Assembly: GCA_050084515.1 (NCBI GenBank)
Contig: CM114274.1
Span: 21,018,001 to 21,082,000, forward strand
Length of the DNA: 64,000 bases
Reading direction: 5' to 3'
From: Blasia pusilla
Taxonomy: Eukaryota; Marchantiophyta; Marchantiopsida; Blasiales
Shown here: positions 21,446 to 32,744 of the stretch, one piece after another
How the letters are laid out: the number at the start of each line of letters is the position of its first letter
Position numbering within the stretch: the first letter of the stretch is position 1
The notes under the pieces: model-generated
The model's input: only the letters and a program-made list of their open reading frames with translations
Told to the model about the DNA's origin: nothing
Databases searched by the model: none
Program-made: the position numbers and the translations under genes

Positions 21446-22460
21446 GGTGACAATATTCTATCCGACATGGTCATATTATCTAACAACAAAACTGGTAAAT
21501 CTCTTCTCTCTATATAATAACTGGCGACCACATATGCATAGTACGACAAGATAGTGGAATAACAAGACAATAGGCAACAACCTTGAATTTTGATGCTTGG
21601 CCCATTAGACTGGTAGAAATAGAACAAAGGGGCAGAAGGAAGCGAATAGGGATTTGAGTGGAGAATATATTAATCAATTAATTTAATATTATAATGGGTG
21701 ATTATAAATATTAATAAAATACGATAAATATGATAGATAACCAAATTTTAGAGTTTTTATCTCAATTCATATTTGATGGAAAAAGGAAATAAAAATTTAA
21801 TAGAGGAGTAGATTTTTTTTTAATTCATGGAAAGATAAAATCACTTAGTGTATTGGGATATCATTTAAATTTGACTGGAGGGTTGTAATTATCGAGAACA
21901 CTGAAATGTTACTACTCTTCTAAGATTTTAGAAAATAAAAATCATATTTAAAATTTGAAATAAACGGCATGATTATTTTTTGAGATAATTGTATTAATTC
22001 ACATGTGATATTTTGGGAAAGGAAAATGAATCTGAATTGAAAAGGAAAATGATTTTATTAATTAAAATTAGCTAAGATTTTGGTTAGTGAATGTTATTTT
22101 GATGAGAAGAATGAAGGGGAAGAATCGTTACTGTTTGAGCTTTTACGGATGAGTAAAATTATTTAGGGGGGATGGGTGTTATTTAAAAGAGAAATTTTCT
22201 TACTCTTTTAAGATTAAAAAAATGGAAATTCTATTTAAAATTAAAAATAAAAAACATTTAACGATTATTGACATTTTCTTTAAGACCCTATTAACACATG
22301 ATAATTGGACAAGAATTTTAAAAAAATTGCATGGAATATCATTAATCCCATACTAACAAAAATTCTTCAACCACTTTTTTATCTTGACGTATAGTAGACG
22401 TCACGGAGACTTCCGATATACACAAAGAGGAATAGAATGAGGCATTAGAGTCGCTTAAGG
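21446..22460. other. A-T rich spacer
   Basis: Very A-T rich from about 21650 to 22350, with short oligo-A/T runs and no open frame worth reporting. It may be an old untranslated or LTR part of a neighbouring element, but I cannot show it. Confidence 0.4.
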
Positions 22461-22462
22461 TT

Positions 22463-22780
22463 ATGCCAGTACAAACCACAAGAGGAAGTGAAGCTTCGAG
22501 ATCAGCCACCAAAGATGTGACGACACTTGGGAGTGAGGAAGTGAGGAAACCGCGTGAGCAAGGTTCTTCGTCGGCACAGGTCAAACATGAAGTACCACGG
22601 ACCAAGAGGGTTAGAATCGACTTATCAAGGGAGAATGACAAGACGCCAATGGCCCATGATGATTGGATTCCAACTCCGACAGACTCATCAAGTGTACTTC
22701 CTTTGAGAAATGTATTGAGAGCGTTAGATGAAATTTCCATGTTCGCTTGTGTCGGATTTCCTGTCTTGACAAAATTGTAG
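22463..22780 (+). CDS. Unrecognised open frame, 105 residues
   Basis: A charged frame starting MPVQTTRGSEASRSATKDV with a stretch of basic residues (PRTKRVRIDLSREN) and a DDWIPTPTDSS segment. The composition would fit a gag-like or regulatory fragment, but I recognise no domain. It lies next to the hairpin-forming repeats at 22.8-23.1 kb and between retroelement remnants, so an element origin is likely. The overlapping minus-strand frame looks like a shadow. Confidence 0.25.
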   Translation: MPVQTTRGSEASRSATKDVTTLGSEEVRKPREQGSSSAQVKHEVPRTKRVRIDLSRENDKTPMAHDDWIPTPTDSSSVLPLRNVLRALDEISMFACVGFPVLTKL

Positions 22781-22791
22781 CAGATGGCTAG

Positions 22792-23119
22792 CATCACAGA
22801 TAGGGAGCAACGGAATGTCTATTTTCTGGCTCTTCTTCGATTACATCACAAGCGGAAGTAGCCAAGGAGGAAGAAACGAAGGGAGGATTTGGAACGCAGA
22901 TTGCAACAACAAGATTCAATTCTTGCGAATGATACTTGCTATGTGATAATCTACAATTTTGTATTCTACTACTTGGCCACATTAAAATCCACATTGGATC
23001 AAAATTATAGATTATCACAATTGTGATAATCTACAATTTTGTACTCGGCTACTTCCGCTTGCTGATGTAATCAAAGAAGAGCCACAAAATAGACATTCCG
23101 TTGCTCCCTATCTGTGATG
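22792..23119. repeat. Inverted repeat with 72-73-bp arms
   Basis: Arms 22792-22863 and 23047-23119 are near-exact reverse complements (CATCACAGATAGGGAGCAAC at the outer end, GCGGAAGTAGCC at the inner end). The loop of about 183 bases itself holds the palindrome at 23001-23040. The right arm abuts the large inverted-repeat arm that starts at 23125. Confidence 0.9.
23001..23040. repeat. 40-bp palindrome, one mismatch
   Basis: It runs AAAATTATAGATTATCACAA and then its reverse complement with one T/C mismatch and no spacer. A further copy of the half-site (GTGATAATCTACAATTTTG) lies at about 22939. Confidence 0.95.
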
Positions 23120-23124
23120 TTAGT

Positions 23125-23540
23125 CATCTCCCATTGTCATACCTGCCGAGAAGGATATGCATGGAAAATGGACGGATAGGTGGATGTGTGGAGATTACTG
23201 ATCTATCAATCGATAGATAAAGTCCGATAGATACACTATGCCCACTTATGAATTGAAGACTTTTGATGCTATTGGACATGAAAAAGTCTTCAATTTGTTG
23301 GATCTTTAAGCCATAAACCATTTTTTGCCTATCAGATTGGAGGACAGGAAGAAGACAACATTTTGGGGCATCGATCCTTACGGGAAGGATTGTTTCTATT
23401 AGTAGTGGTTCTTACCATTTGGACGAAAGAACGCTCCGACTGAGTTTTAGAGGGCTATGGATAGGATCTTGGGAGGTCTTGATTTTTCTAGTTGTTAAAT
23501 TAATGACATCGTAGTCTTCAGCGCCAACAACATACTCGAC
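23125..23540 (+). pseudogene. Gypsy reverse transcriptase fragment
   Basis: It reads EKDMHGKWTDRWMCGDY, DRYTMPTYE, DAIGHEKVFNLLDL, RKKTTFWGIDPYGKDCFY, then WFLPFGRKNAPTEF and ILGGLDFSSC, with stops. It mirrors the fragment at 18.40-18.80 kb and retains a few ancestral residues that one lost (for example FWGIDP). Confidence 0.85.
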
Positions 23541-23720
23541 ACTGACTCCACCTAAGCACCTTCAATAAGAGTCATCGCACTCGCTTCTCCCATCGCCCTA
23601 CGTTCCTGCACACCCACAACATCAACCCTCCGGGTACCTTGATCAGGACCCATCGATGGGGTCCTCATTGCCTCAGACAACATGGAAGACTAAGGAAGTC
23701 AGATCTGTTTCGTGGCCTCC

Positions 23721-24700
23721 TGTCGCGACCCTCATAACCAAACAACACCAAATACGCGCCAAGCGAAACATCAGAACTCAAAGGAACTCACGCCGCGAGG
23801 TTTGCGCTTTGGAGAGGCGTTTGGAAGAGTCTCTTGGAAAAGTCTAAGAGACGAAACGTGGAACAAAGTTGTGCGTTTCATGCGTTAGTGGTCGCGACCA
23901 GGAAACCTAGACAACGCGAGCCGAGACTTGAGATGAGTTGAGTCTCGGAGGTTGGTTGCCAAGGAGGTGAGAACCGATTTGGAACACGGCTAGCGTTTGG
24001 GGAGAATCTGACTGTGTTTAGGACCATAACGTTGAGCTCCGAGATGCGTTCGGGACCTAAGGGCGCGTTGGAAAGCTGATCTTGAGACGCTTCCAACGCA
24101 CCAAAGATCTCAGCAAACGCATAAGTACAGGCTGAGATATTGGCCGAAAACGATTCAGAGAGCAATCGGGTTGAGGGCCAAGTGGAGGGGCCAGGTGTCT
24201 TTCCTAAATGTAGGGGGCCCCGGAGATCCCCAGAAGTACTAGTAAGGGGAGTACCTTCTCTGAGATGTCTCGGAAATGAAACCCCACTTTGGGCGCCAAA
24301 GCGGCGTTTGAGGCACGGGATGAAACGGGAGTTTAGCGCGAAACCCAAACCCAAACCTGATCCAAGGGAGTGGACTTTTACGCCACACTTGGAAGATTCA
24401 CCGTGCGAGTCTTGGTGAGGAACTCATTGGATGTTCATCGGACATGTTGGAACCGCTAGCGCAAAACGCCCTGAACCGACCAGAAAGTCCATCCCAAGTC
24501 TTTCGAGACTTGCCCGTGTTGGAAACCGCGAAACTAGGAAGGTTGAGCTTGAAGAGAGAGTCCGAGACGAGAACTCGGAAAGTAATCCCGCTGATTGATC
24601 CAAGACCCGACTAACCGAAGTGCCATCAGCGTTGAGAGCGTGACTCCATGCACGCTTCCCTAACAAACAAGATTAACGTTCAAGGAGAGTAGGCACGACA
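23721..24700 (+). mobile_element. Solo LTR, 980 bp, in the right inverted-repeat arm
   Basis: The insertion starts TGTCGCGACC and ends GGCACGACA, so its ends are a TGTCG/CGACA inverted pair as in LTRs. It is missing from the left arm, where flanking sequence is continuous, and a CTCC repeat on both sides fits a short target-site duplication. A second, decayed copy lies at 53696-54335 in the same orientation. Open frames inside it (for example 24140-24418) have no motifs. Strand is given as that shared with the second copy. Confidence 0.85.
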
Positions 24701-24869
24701 CTCCCCTCTTTGCAAATCCAACTCTGTAGCTGCTTCATGTGTAAGAATACCGGGTGCCTCCATTTGTGTAACCGCGCATATTGAACCAGGATCCTCCATG
24801 TCTCTAGCTACTCCTAAAGACCTCAATGCCACTGATCTGGCATCGGGTAACCTCAATGCCATAGCGGCA

Positions 24870-25415
24870 ATTTGCTGCTGTAACTTTTATATCTATGCAA
24901 CCATCCTAGCCTCATGCCCAAAATCTCCCTTGACGCCTCTAAGTGGTGGACCTCTACCTCCTCCATGGGAAACTCCACCACCCCCTCGGGCAAATCCAAC
25001 TCCTTGTCCCCCAACAAGACCACGTGGCACACGGCCTCTATGCCCACCTGAACCGGCAATACAACTCGCTCTGGTGCCCTGGTCTCTCTCCCCCTTGGTC
25101 CAAATGTAACTCAGGATATAGGCTAAAACATTGCGCACGTGTGTGATCGTACCTCAAACAATGGTTACACTGGTAAACTCCAAATATATACCCATCTCCT
25201 CCTCCATGTTGCGGCATACGTCCACTATCGTGACGGGTGCAATCCCGCTGATGATGGGCTCCATGGTTCCACCACATGCCCAACAAAGAATCCTTGGCGA
25301 CTGTTGTTGAGTTGCATATGATGGCACATGTTGCTATGGCATGGACTCCTAATATCCTCCTTGAGCTGGTGGTGCCACAGTATGTCCTCTCCAAAATCCA
25401 CAAGGGAGCACTCAA
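24870..25415 (-). pseudogene. Gypsy gag C-terminus with two zinc knuckles (mirror copy)
   Basis: A 125-residue open stretch holds a decayed first knuckle (GMWWNHGAHHQRDCTRHDSGR) and an intact second one, CNHCLRYDHTRAQC, followed by a basic tail. It is the mirror of the piece at 17.49-18.21 kb. Confidence 0.82.
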
Positions 25416-25489
25416 TTTCTATTGTCTGAGACGGGGTTGCACCATAGCAACCACCAACACCCACGCCGAAGAGTCCTACCATAGTCACG

Positions 25490-25744
25490 ATGGAGACTTG
25501 GGAGCCGAATATGGGCCTTAAGTTAACAGGAGGAGAACGGTGCCGGTTACACCAATTCCTTAGGATTTATAGGAGTTGTTTTGCATTTAGCATGCATGAT
25601 TTCGGTACGCTGAAGGGTCCAAGGATCCGCATTGAATTCTTGAGCGACACGCAAATCTTCCGACGACCCTACAAGTACAGTGATATGAAGAGGGCTCTGA
25701 TTCAGAGTAGGAGCCATGACTTGGTTGGAGCCCTAGTTCTATAG
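25490..25744 (+). pseudogene. Gypsy polymerase fragment before the catalytic domain
   Basis: An 84-residue open stretch: METWEPNMGLKLTGGERCRL, FLRIYRSCFAFSMHDFGTLKG, RIRIEFLSDTQIFRRPYKYS and LIQSRSHDLVGA. This is the segment just before the reverse transcriptase fingers in the element at 14.3-17.5 kb. It ends at the inverted-repeat boundary. Confidence 0.85.
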
Positions 25745-28700
25745 GGTTGGAGTATATTGGAAGGAATTAAATTGAGACCTCATCATTGTCTTTAGATATC
25801 TTTCTTTTCAAAGAGAAAGGTGATCATCTTGGGGAACAAATCATTTCTTTAATTAATGACAATTTAACTGATTTTGTTAGTTCCTAAGATATTACAGACT
25901 CATTGGACTCATTTGAGACTTTTTTCAAACTTTTGAAATAAGAACTTGACGTGGTCACAAGATGCTTGCTATGGAAGTTTGGATACGCGACAAGCTAAAA
26001 TCTGAAATCGGGTTGGTTAAGGAGAAAATGATCATGTTGAATCTTATATTTATACTTTTGAAGCTATGTAGGTTCATGTGGCATCTCCTAGTTGGTTCCA
26101 TTAAATGAAAAAAATGGCCCCGAGTTAAACCTACTAGCTATATTTTCTCTACTACGTGAGCAAACAAATGTTTGTTCTTACCAAGGTTATGCCAAAACCA
26201 ATGTTCCAATTAACCACACGTTAAATCATAATTTCTTAACCTCCAATTTTCCAAATTTTCAATAGCTTTTCAAAACCTGAAAAATAATTTTGAATGTAGT
26301 CTACATAAGGTTGCATGTGGACAAAATCCGTGTCGGTGGACATGTCCGTCCTATGGAAGGACTTGTCCGTATGGGCCCCACCTTTCCCTTCTTTCTCATT
26401 CCCCTTAATTACTTGCCTTTGTATTCCATACTCCCCCATTTCTTCCTCTCTCCACCTCCACTCCATCCTCCCTCATTGCTCCTCTCATCCTTGCCTTGCC
26501 TTCTATCATGGACTAAAAGTGTAGGTCTTACCGCTTGGAACCTATGTCAATGGACATGTCTAGACTTGTCCGTTCATGTCCGTCCTAAGGAAGGACTTGT
26601 CCGTTTTTGTGCAACAATGAGTCTACATAACGTTATTAATCAAAGGGAAAAATGATCGCGCATTAGTCTTAAGAAAATCCCGCATTCCAAAGATGATAAT
26701 CACAAGTTTTTTTGAATGTCTTCTACACGATTTTATGCAAAAAGTGATCAATCCCGCCATTCTCCTGAAACGCGTTCTTGGTCTATCTCTGGCTTTTTCA
26801 AGAGAATAAAGAAGGTTGATATAGCTTGAAAATATGAACCTATCATTTCCTATCTTTTATTTAATGTTAAAAATACCATTATTATGTTGGAGTTTTTCAA
26901 AATTTTCATGTTTCAAATTATTGGTTTCAAAAATCAATTTTTGGAGGCAAAATCTATCAACTTTTGGCCTTGGATAAAAAAAATTTGAAATTTGTCATTG
27001 GCATGCCAAAGTTGCACCTTGATCAGATTGGTTGTTTCAACTCTTTCAAAACTTATATACAATATCAATCTCCTAGTGAGTATATATTATGATGACAAGT
27101 TTATCTAGTGGTAAATGCATCAACATGATTATGTCCAAGTTTCCAACTCTCATCTATGATTCAATATATAAAAAGAACTTCTTCCCTTGTGCTTGGATAT
27201 GCCATAATTGCAATGATAATGCAAAAAAGTCAAGGCTAAATAATTAAAGGTTGTTGCTTGCTCGTGATAAAATTAGTATTTTTATTGCTCTTACTTTTAT
27301 TATGTAATCTAAAGTAAAAAAGAGAGTTCAATTTTGAATATTAGGATTATTGCACAATTTTTATTTTAGATTATCTGGCTAATGTTCTTAAGTTAAATGT
27401 ATTTGTACTTACAACCCATAGTGTTGCAACCTCACATTACGAATGGTGTCACGTAGTAGCAAAACTGGGGATCGTGAAGCTAATTGGTTACAATTCAATC
27501 CCAACATGCAAGCCAATCTTCACAAGCTATTAAGCCTCTTCTACTTCATGAACATGATACAAATCTTATGATATTGTCCAATGTTCAATCACATTTATCA
27601 ATGCAACAACAATATCATACACTTATTGAGTTTCTTAGAAATCCCTTAATTGCTACACTTAATAGTACTTTTATTTTTTTTAGGCCTAACATGTTGTCAT
27701 AAATTTTGTGTCAAGTACTTAGATTTTGCAATCATGATTTTAAATGACATCAATTTTCAACAACAAGAAATCACGCCAAGTTTTATAACTCTTGTAGGGA
27801 ACCAAATGAAATTCCTAGATAACCTAGGTCTTATGCCAACATTCTAGGAGTATGGTATTATTGGCCAAAAGCTTCAATATCTCATTACTCAAGGGCATAT
27901 GTGGGATGCTAATTTCTCCAATTCAAGAAGGATGAGTCGGCCTCAAGTATTGCATTATTTTCCATTGCTCACCTAAGATTGAGCACTTCTAATTCTGATT
28001 ATGTTGTTAATTATATTTGACTCTTTATATCTACTAACATATTTAGTAGCCAATTCTTCTAGGAATTCAGAAAGAAGCGCTAAAGTTAGAGAATGTGGAC
28101 TTCAAAGAGATCTCGGTGATTGAAAAAGAGACAACCAAGCTATTCAATCTCATTTCAGGGGACATAAGACACAATTAACTACATATGCTTAGATATGAGA
28201 TGTATCTACCTATTCCAATGCTCATAGATTTATCCTTGATCGAATCCACTCACTTGATAGATAAGATGAAATCTCTATGTAACAAAGGTCATCTCCCAAA
28301 TTTTCAATTTTTGGCTATTGATTTTGACAATCCACAATGAATTCCAATAATGCTTGACTTTGATGATGTCATAATTATCTCCTCTTGCCCACGTCATATT
28401 ATTACCATACCTTCATGTTTTGGATTAAGCCATAATACTTCAATTCCAATATTGAGTATACCATCAAATATAAGTACCCAACAAGTTTACAAGCCTAATA
28501 TTCTACTTTGGTCCCCTAGCAAACATACATGTGTGCCGCAAATACATGTTCAAGTAATTAGGATCAAGATAAATGCATTGAAATTTTTTTAAAATTTATG
28601 AATTATTAAAAATGCCACTTATTTCTTCCAATTTTTCCTTAAAGGAACTATTTTAACATCTTCAATTAAACGTATCTTTGCAAGTTTTTTCTCGCTGGAT

Positions 28701-30300
28701 TTGGATTTTATCCATATAGTTAAGGCATGACAACTACTTCCTTTATTCACTCCAACACATTCATTCATTGATAGAAAACTTTGATTGCACGTATGTGGCA
28801 TTTTATTAAAAAAAATGGCATCATGCCTTGTTGTTTCTAGTTGAAAAGACTTACATGTGATGAAGTTTAGAGTATTTATGCCAACCAGTGGAATTTTTTT
28901 TCCATAGGTAGCCATGTGCTTAATATGTAATCATGTCTACAATAATCCACATATTGTCGTTTTTAGAACTCCTACTTGGCTCATCACATTCATATATTTA
29001 TGCTCAAGTGTAGTTTTTCTTAGTCTAGGCAATTTCTTCATAATTTTCTATCATTAAGGCTTTAATATTCCATATTGGACTTATTATATTTATGCATATT
29101 ATACAAAAAATCTCCACAAGTTCTAATCTTCTAGCTTTTTTCTACTTTTTTTTAGCTTCATTAGATCTTACTTATGTCTTTAATTTATAACCTTATATAG
29201 GACTACCCATTGAGCATGAATCCATCAAGGCCAACCTTCACATGCACATCGTATCACCACGGGAAAAATTCTAGATGTAGGCTATGCAGTCTCACCACCA
29301 GCTCACATGCGAGCTGCAATGCCTCTACATGTGTATTAGTCTATTTCATATGATAATATTGAGCAACATTCTTACCAGTTGTCTGATGCAATACACATTT
29401 TGAATGATCTGTTGATGATCACTTATGAATAGAACAAGATCCATATGGCTAGTCTTGCTAGTGCAAAAGAAAATTAAAAAAATTGCAAAATCCCAATTCG
29501 TAGAATTTTCCAACAATGTTGCCGATCTGATTGACTATGGTCTTGAACTTTGCCTCCATGGCTCCATGTAGCAATTATTCAGTCCATGCTATGGTCATAG
29601 TATACACATACATTATGGATACCTCTATAGGATACCTTCAACTCACTTCTCTTACTTTTGTTATCTCTTACATGTGGCCCAAGGGGCAACCCTGTTATTT
29701 GTTACATAAAATGGCAGCAATCCAAACTTATGAAATTTTTTGAAAATCTTAGTTCATTATTTTTATGTAAATGGATATGATGTCTTTCAATCTTAAAATA
29801 GGATTTATTTCTCTTCATGTACCTTTATGTTATTGTAAAATCCATAACTTATCTCCACATGATCATATCCAATAACATGTATCCGCATCACACAACACTT
29901 GGTATTACTCACACACGGCTCAATTCACTATAATCAATCTCAACATAGAAAAGAAAAGAAGAGAAAAAAACAACATATTGGAAACAGTAATAATATTTAT
30001 ACCATGTCATGGTAAATATTACTTATTGAGAAACAAAAACTTGATTGTGGTGAAGTATATCTCTATGAGAAACAAATACTTGCATTGTAAATGGTAAATA
30101 GATAAAGCCCGTGGGACCCAAAGGGTCAAAAGGCTGAAAAACATATGACAAGTCATTTATTCACTGACCCTGAAAAAGATCCTAAAGACCTTCCTCTAGC
30201 TACTGCCTAGAGCACTTGAGCCATGAATAATGACATCCCTAATATAACAACCTAAATCATAAGGCACTAGCTGTAGTAAAGAATAGAAATTCGCCACTTC
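25745..30300. other. Long A-T rich spacer with no supported gene
   Basis: Short open frames (for example 27484-27702, 28350-28592, and 28619-28915 on minus) have no motifs and differ little from chance in A-T rich DNA. One local feature is the repeated GGACATGTCC-type motif at 26.3-26.6 kb, listed separately. Part of the stretch may be very old retroelement sequence. Confidence 0.4.
26298..26630. repeat. Segment bounded by an 11-bp direct repeat and nested palindromes
   Basis: AGTCTACATAA occurs at 26298-26308 and 26620-26630. Just inside each end lies the motif CATGTCCGTCCTA.GGAAGGA followed by CTTGTCCGT (26341-26370 and 26575-26603). The motif is a hairpin-like array of GGACA/TGTCC words. 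A related form (TGTCTGTCCCGTGGACAGAC) is at 54966. Confidence 0.55.
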
Positions 30301-31236
30301 TCTTTTATGAGCTAGTCTAATCTCTTAATACCTTGGACATGTAATAAACACATGCTCTTCATCCTCAATATTTTCTCCGTTACATAATCTACAAATTCGT
30401 TCACTTGTATCAATATTAAACCATCGTCTTTCCTCAATTCCTAGCTTGTGAGACCCAGTTCTATGTCGTGCGATAATATGACGTAAGAACGTGGAGATCC
30501 CCGCAAGTAGGAATCCTTGTTCATAATATACAAGCATAGGATTAACATGAAGTTGATAAAAATCCATTTTTGTTCCCGGGTTGCTCCAAATGATGTTGAG
30601 AAATTGCTTTTGTAGATGCTCGCGAACTGCCATCGGTTTCAAGTCTCAATCACGTTCCGCCACATTCCACTTTGAAGACCAAGTCACCACATCCGCCATC
30701 CACCCTATAGAATGTGTGGCTCGCAAAGCTTGATGAGGGAGGCGAGAAACATCAAGAGATCTCACCCTTGCGATATAAGTGATGGTCAAGTAAAGAGCTT
30801 CAGCCTCTAGAGGAAGACAACCTGTTTCCGCAAGAAGAATAGCATAAGGAGTTTGGTTTCTTACACCCAATTCTTCTTGTAGAAAGATCTTTTGCACCCT
30901 CTCCACACGCTCCCAACCTGTCTTCTTACAACTAGGGCCCCAAACTTGGGTCCCATATAAGACCACCAGCAACACTTAGCTCCTAAACAAGAACTTCATA
31001 AGATCCCAAGACACAAGATGAGCTCTTCTACACCGATTTAAAAATGAATATAGAGCTTTTAAACTAGTTTCTACTTTCTTTTGCACGCAAAGTGCCCAAC
31101 TATAGTCATGAGAGAAATCAATGCCTAGATATTTGTAACTCTTCACTTGTTCTAATTGTAGACCTTTGTAAAAGAATGAGAACTTGGATCTAGTACCCAC
31201 TATAATGGACTTCTCCACATTAACCTCCATTTGATT

Positions 31237-31833
31237 CTAGGTACAAAACCTTGCTAAAGTGTCCAGGTGTTTTTGTAAACTAATGCCATCACGTGCTAGT
31301 AATATGATATGATCCGCATACAATAGAGCTTTGAGGACAAAGTCTTCAAGCTTGACATCTTCACTATCATATTCCTCCAACCACTTTTCGATATCATCTA
31401 TGAAAACTCCAAATAGAGTAGGGGAGAGAGGGCAACCTTGAATGACTCCAATGGTACTCAAGATCTCTTGAGTTTGTGAACCTTTGATCTTGGCCCGAAC
31501 GGAATGGTATAACGTGGTCAGGGCTGCTACGAGATTTGGTGGTACTCCAATGGCTTGCAGCCTATCCCATAAGAGCTTACGAGATACAGTATCAAAATAT
31601 TTCTTGAAATCGATGAAACCGCAAAACAAAGCTTTCCCATTACCCTTAGATTTCTCCCATAAAATACGCAAGGCCAAGATACGGTCGATGGTGTTGTATG
31701 TTGGGCGAAAACCAACTTGGACCCGTGCTCTCTTTTGGAAAGATTCTCTCCATGCGCTCAACTTTGACTCCACCAATTTCCCAAACAGTTTGGCAAAAAC
31801 ACTACCCACCATGATAGTACGATAGTTTGTCAC
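31237..31833 (-). pseudogene. LINE reverse transcriptase core
   Basis: 198 open residues: NYRTIMVGSVFAKLFGKLVE, VGFRPTYNTIDRILALR, FCGFIDFKKYFDTVSR (first catalytic Asp), GVIQGCPLSPTLFGVFIDD, and LLYADHIILLA. The catalytic YADD box has become YADH, so the second active-site Asp is lost. A stop ends the frame soon after. The frame continues below 31230 with VNVEKSIIVGTRSKF and SYKYLGIDF. Confidence 0.93.
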
Positions 31834-31944
31834 CCAGTCCTTCCTTCTTGATTTGTGAATAGGAACAATCTCCCGTAGCGACCAGGTTGAAGGAAAACCA
31901 TAGATAGCAACATTACCTAATATTTTGGTGAGGATCGGTCCAAT

Positions 31945-32613
31945 TCAATCTCCTCCCCACTTGAAAAGTTCAATAGAAAGACCATCCAAATCCTCACATT
32001 TACCATTTGCTAATCTTCTTAGTTGAGTCATCACCTCTACTTTAGAGAATAAGCCAGATATTCCTTCACAACGTGGCATAGATGTAGCATTGGGGAAGCA
32101 ATAAAGCTTTTCGGCAAAAGATATCAAAGACTTGGGATCAAGAGTAGGTTTTGAAGGTTGTACTACTAACCATCTCCAAAATGATTTGGGATCCTCCTAC
32201 AGCTCCCTTGTCAAGGACTCTTGCTTCCGCCGCAAGAAAACTCGTTTCTTAGATTTCACCAAGTATTTGTAAAGGCTCGTCATAATAAGCCGACTTTGGA
32301 TATCCAAAGATTTATCTACTGATCTTGCCCTTTCTTGCTTGCATTCAGAGTCAAACCACCCATTACAAAGCAGCCTCCTAGCACTTCTATCCCTATGCCG
32401 CGAAAAGAACTTAGATGCAGTATTTTTGAGCAATTCGGTTAGTTGCAAACTTGCCGTATGTGGATCAGGGCTCCATACAATACGAGTCAAGAGTTCTTGT
32501 AAATGTAGCATATAAAAATATTTTTTACCAGGATCTAAGCGAAACTTGGGAGAAGCTAAAACAAATTGACATGTCGAGAGAAGAATTGCCTTTAACAGTG
32601 AGAGAGTAAACAA
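31945..32613 (-). pseudogene. LINE region between endonuclease and reverse transcriptase
   Basis: Two open blocks (32197-32613 and 31945-32127). The first includes NGWFDSECKQERAR, and between the blocks the frame reads DPKSFWRWLV; both are typical of the linker that follows the endonuclease. The second includes LRRLANGKCEDLDGLSIELFK, the usual lead-in to the reverse transcriptase. Confidence 0.85.
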
Positions 32614-32744
32614 AAGAGGTGCATGATCTGATTCAGGCTGAGGTTCTAGAATATCAAATGTAGAGATAAGAGAGCTATTAACGGACGAGGAGTGAAGATA
32701 ATCGGTAGTGCTAGCGCCGGTAGAGGAGAAACACGTTTAGGCTT

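Larger units (their letters stand above)
23125..25733. repeat. Right arm of the large inverted repeat
   Basis: Partner of 17183-18798. It contains a reverse-transcriptase piece on plus (23125-23540), an inverted gag piece (24.87-25.42 kb, minus) and a second reverse-transcriptase piece on plus (25490-25744). A 980-bp LTR is inserted at 23721-24700 and is absent from the left arm. Confidence 0.9.
30310..32740 (-). mobile_element. LINE (non-LTR retrotransposon), 5'-truncated
   Basis: The minus strand encodes, in order, the end of an AP-type endonuclease (SDHAPLLF near 32.62 kb), a connecting region, a reverse transcriptase (31237-31833), a thumb/connection region and a terminal Cys/His motif (CRLCNGENIEDEEHVFITC near 30.35 kb). 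The order and the missing 5' end are usual for LINEs that reverse-transcribe from the 3' end. At least five stops or frameshifts separate the blocks. A poly-A-like tail was not identified with confidence. Confidence 0.92.

Noticed and set aside
22342-22797. 151-residue minus-strand frame
   Set aside because: Overlaps a charged plus-strand frame that looks more protein-like; no motif in either, so only the plus frame is listed, at low confidence.
24140-24418. 92-residue plus-strand frame
   Set aside because: Inside the 980-bp LTR; the second LTR copy does not keep the frame.
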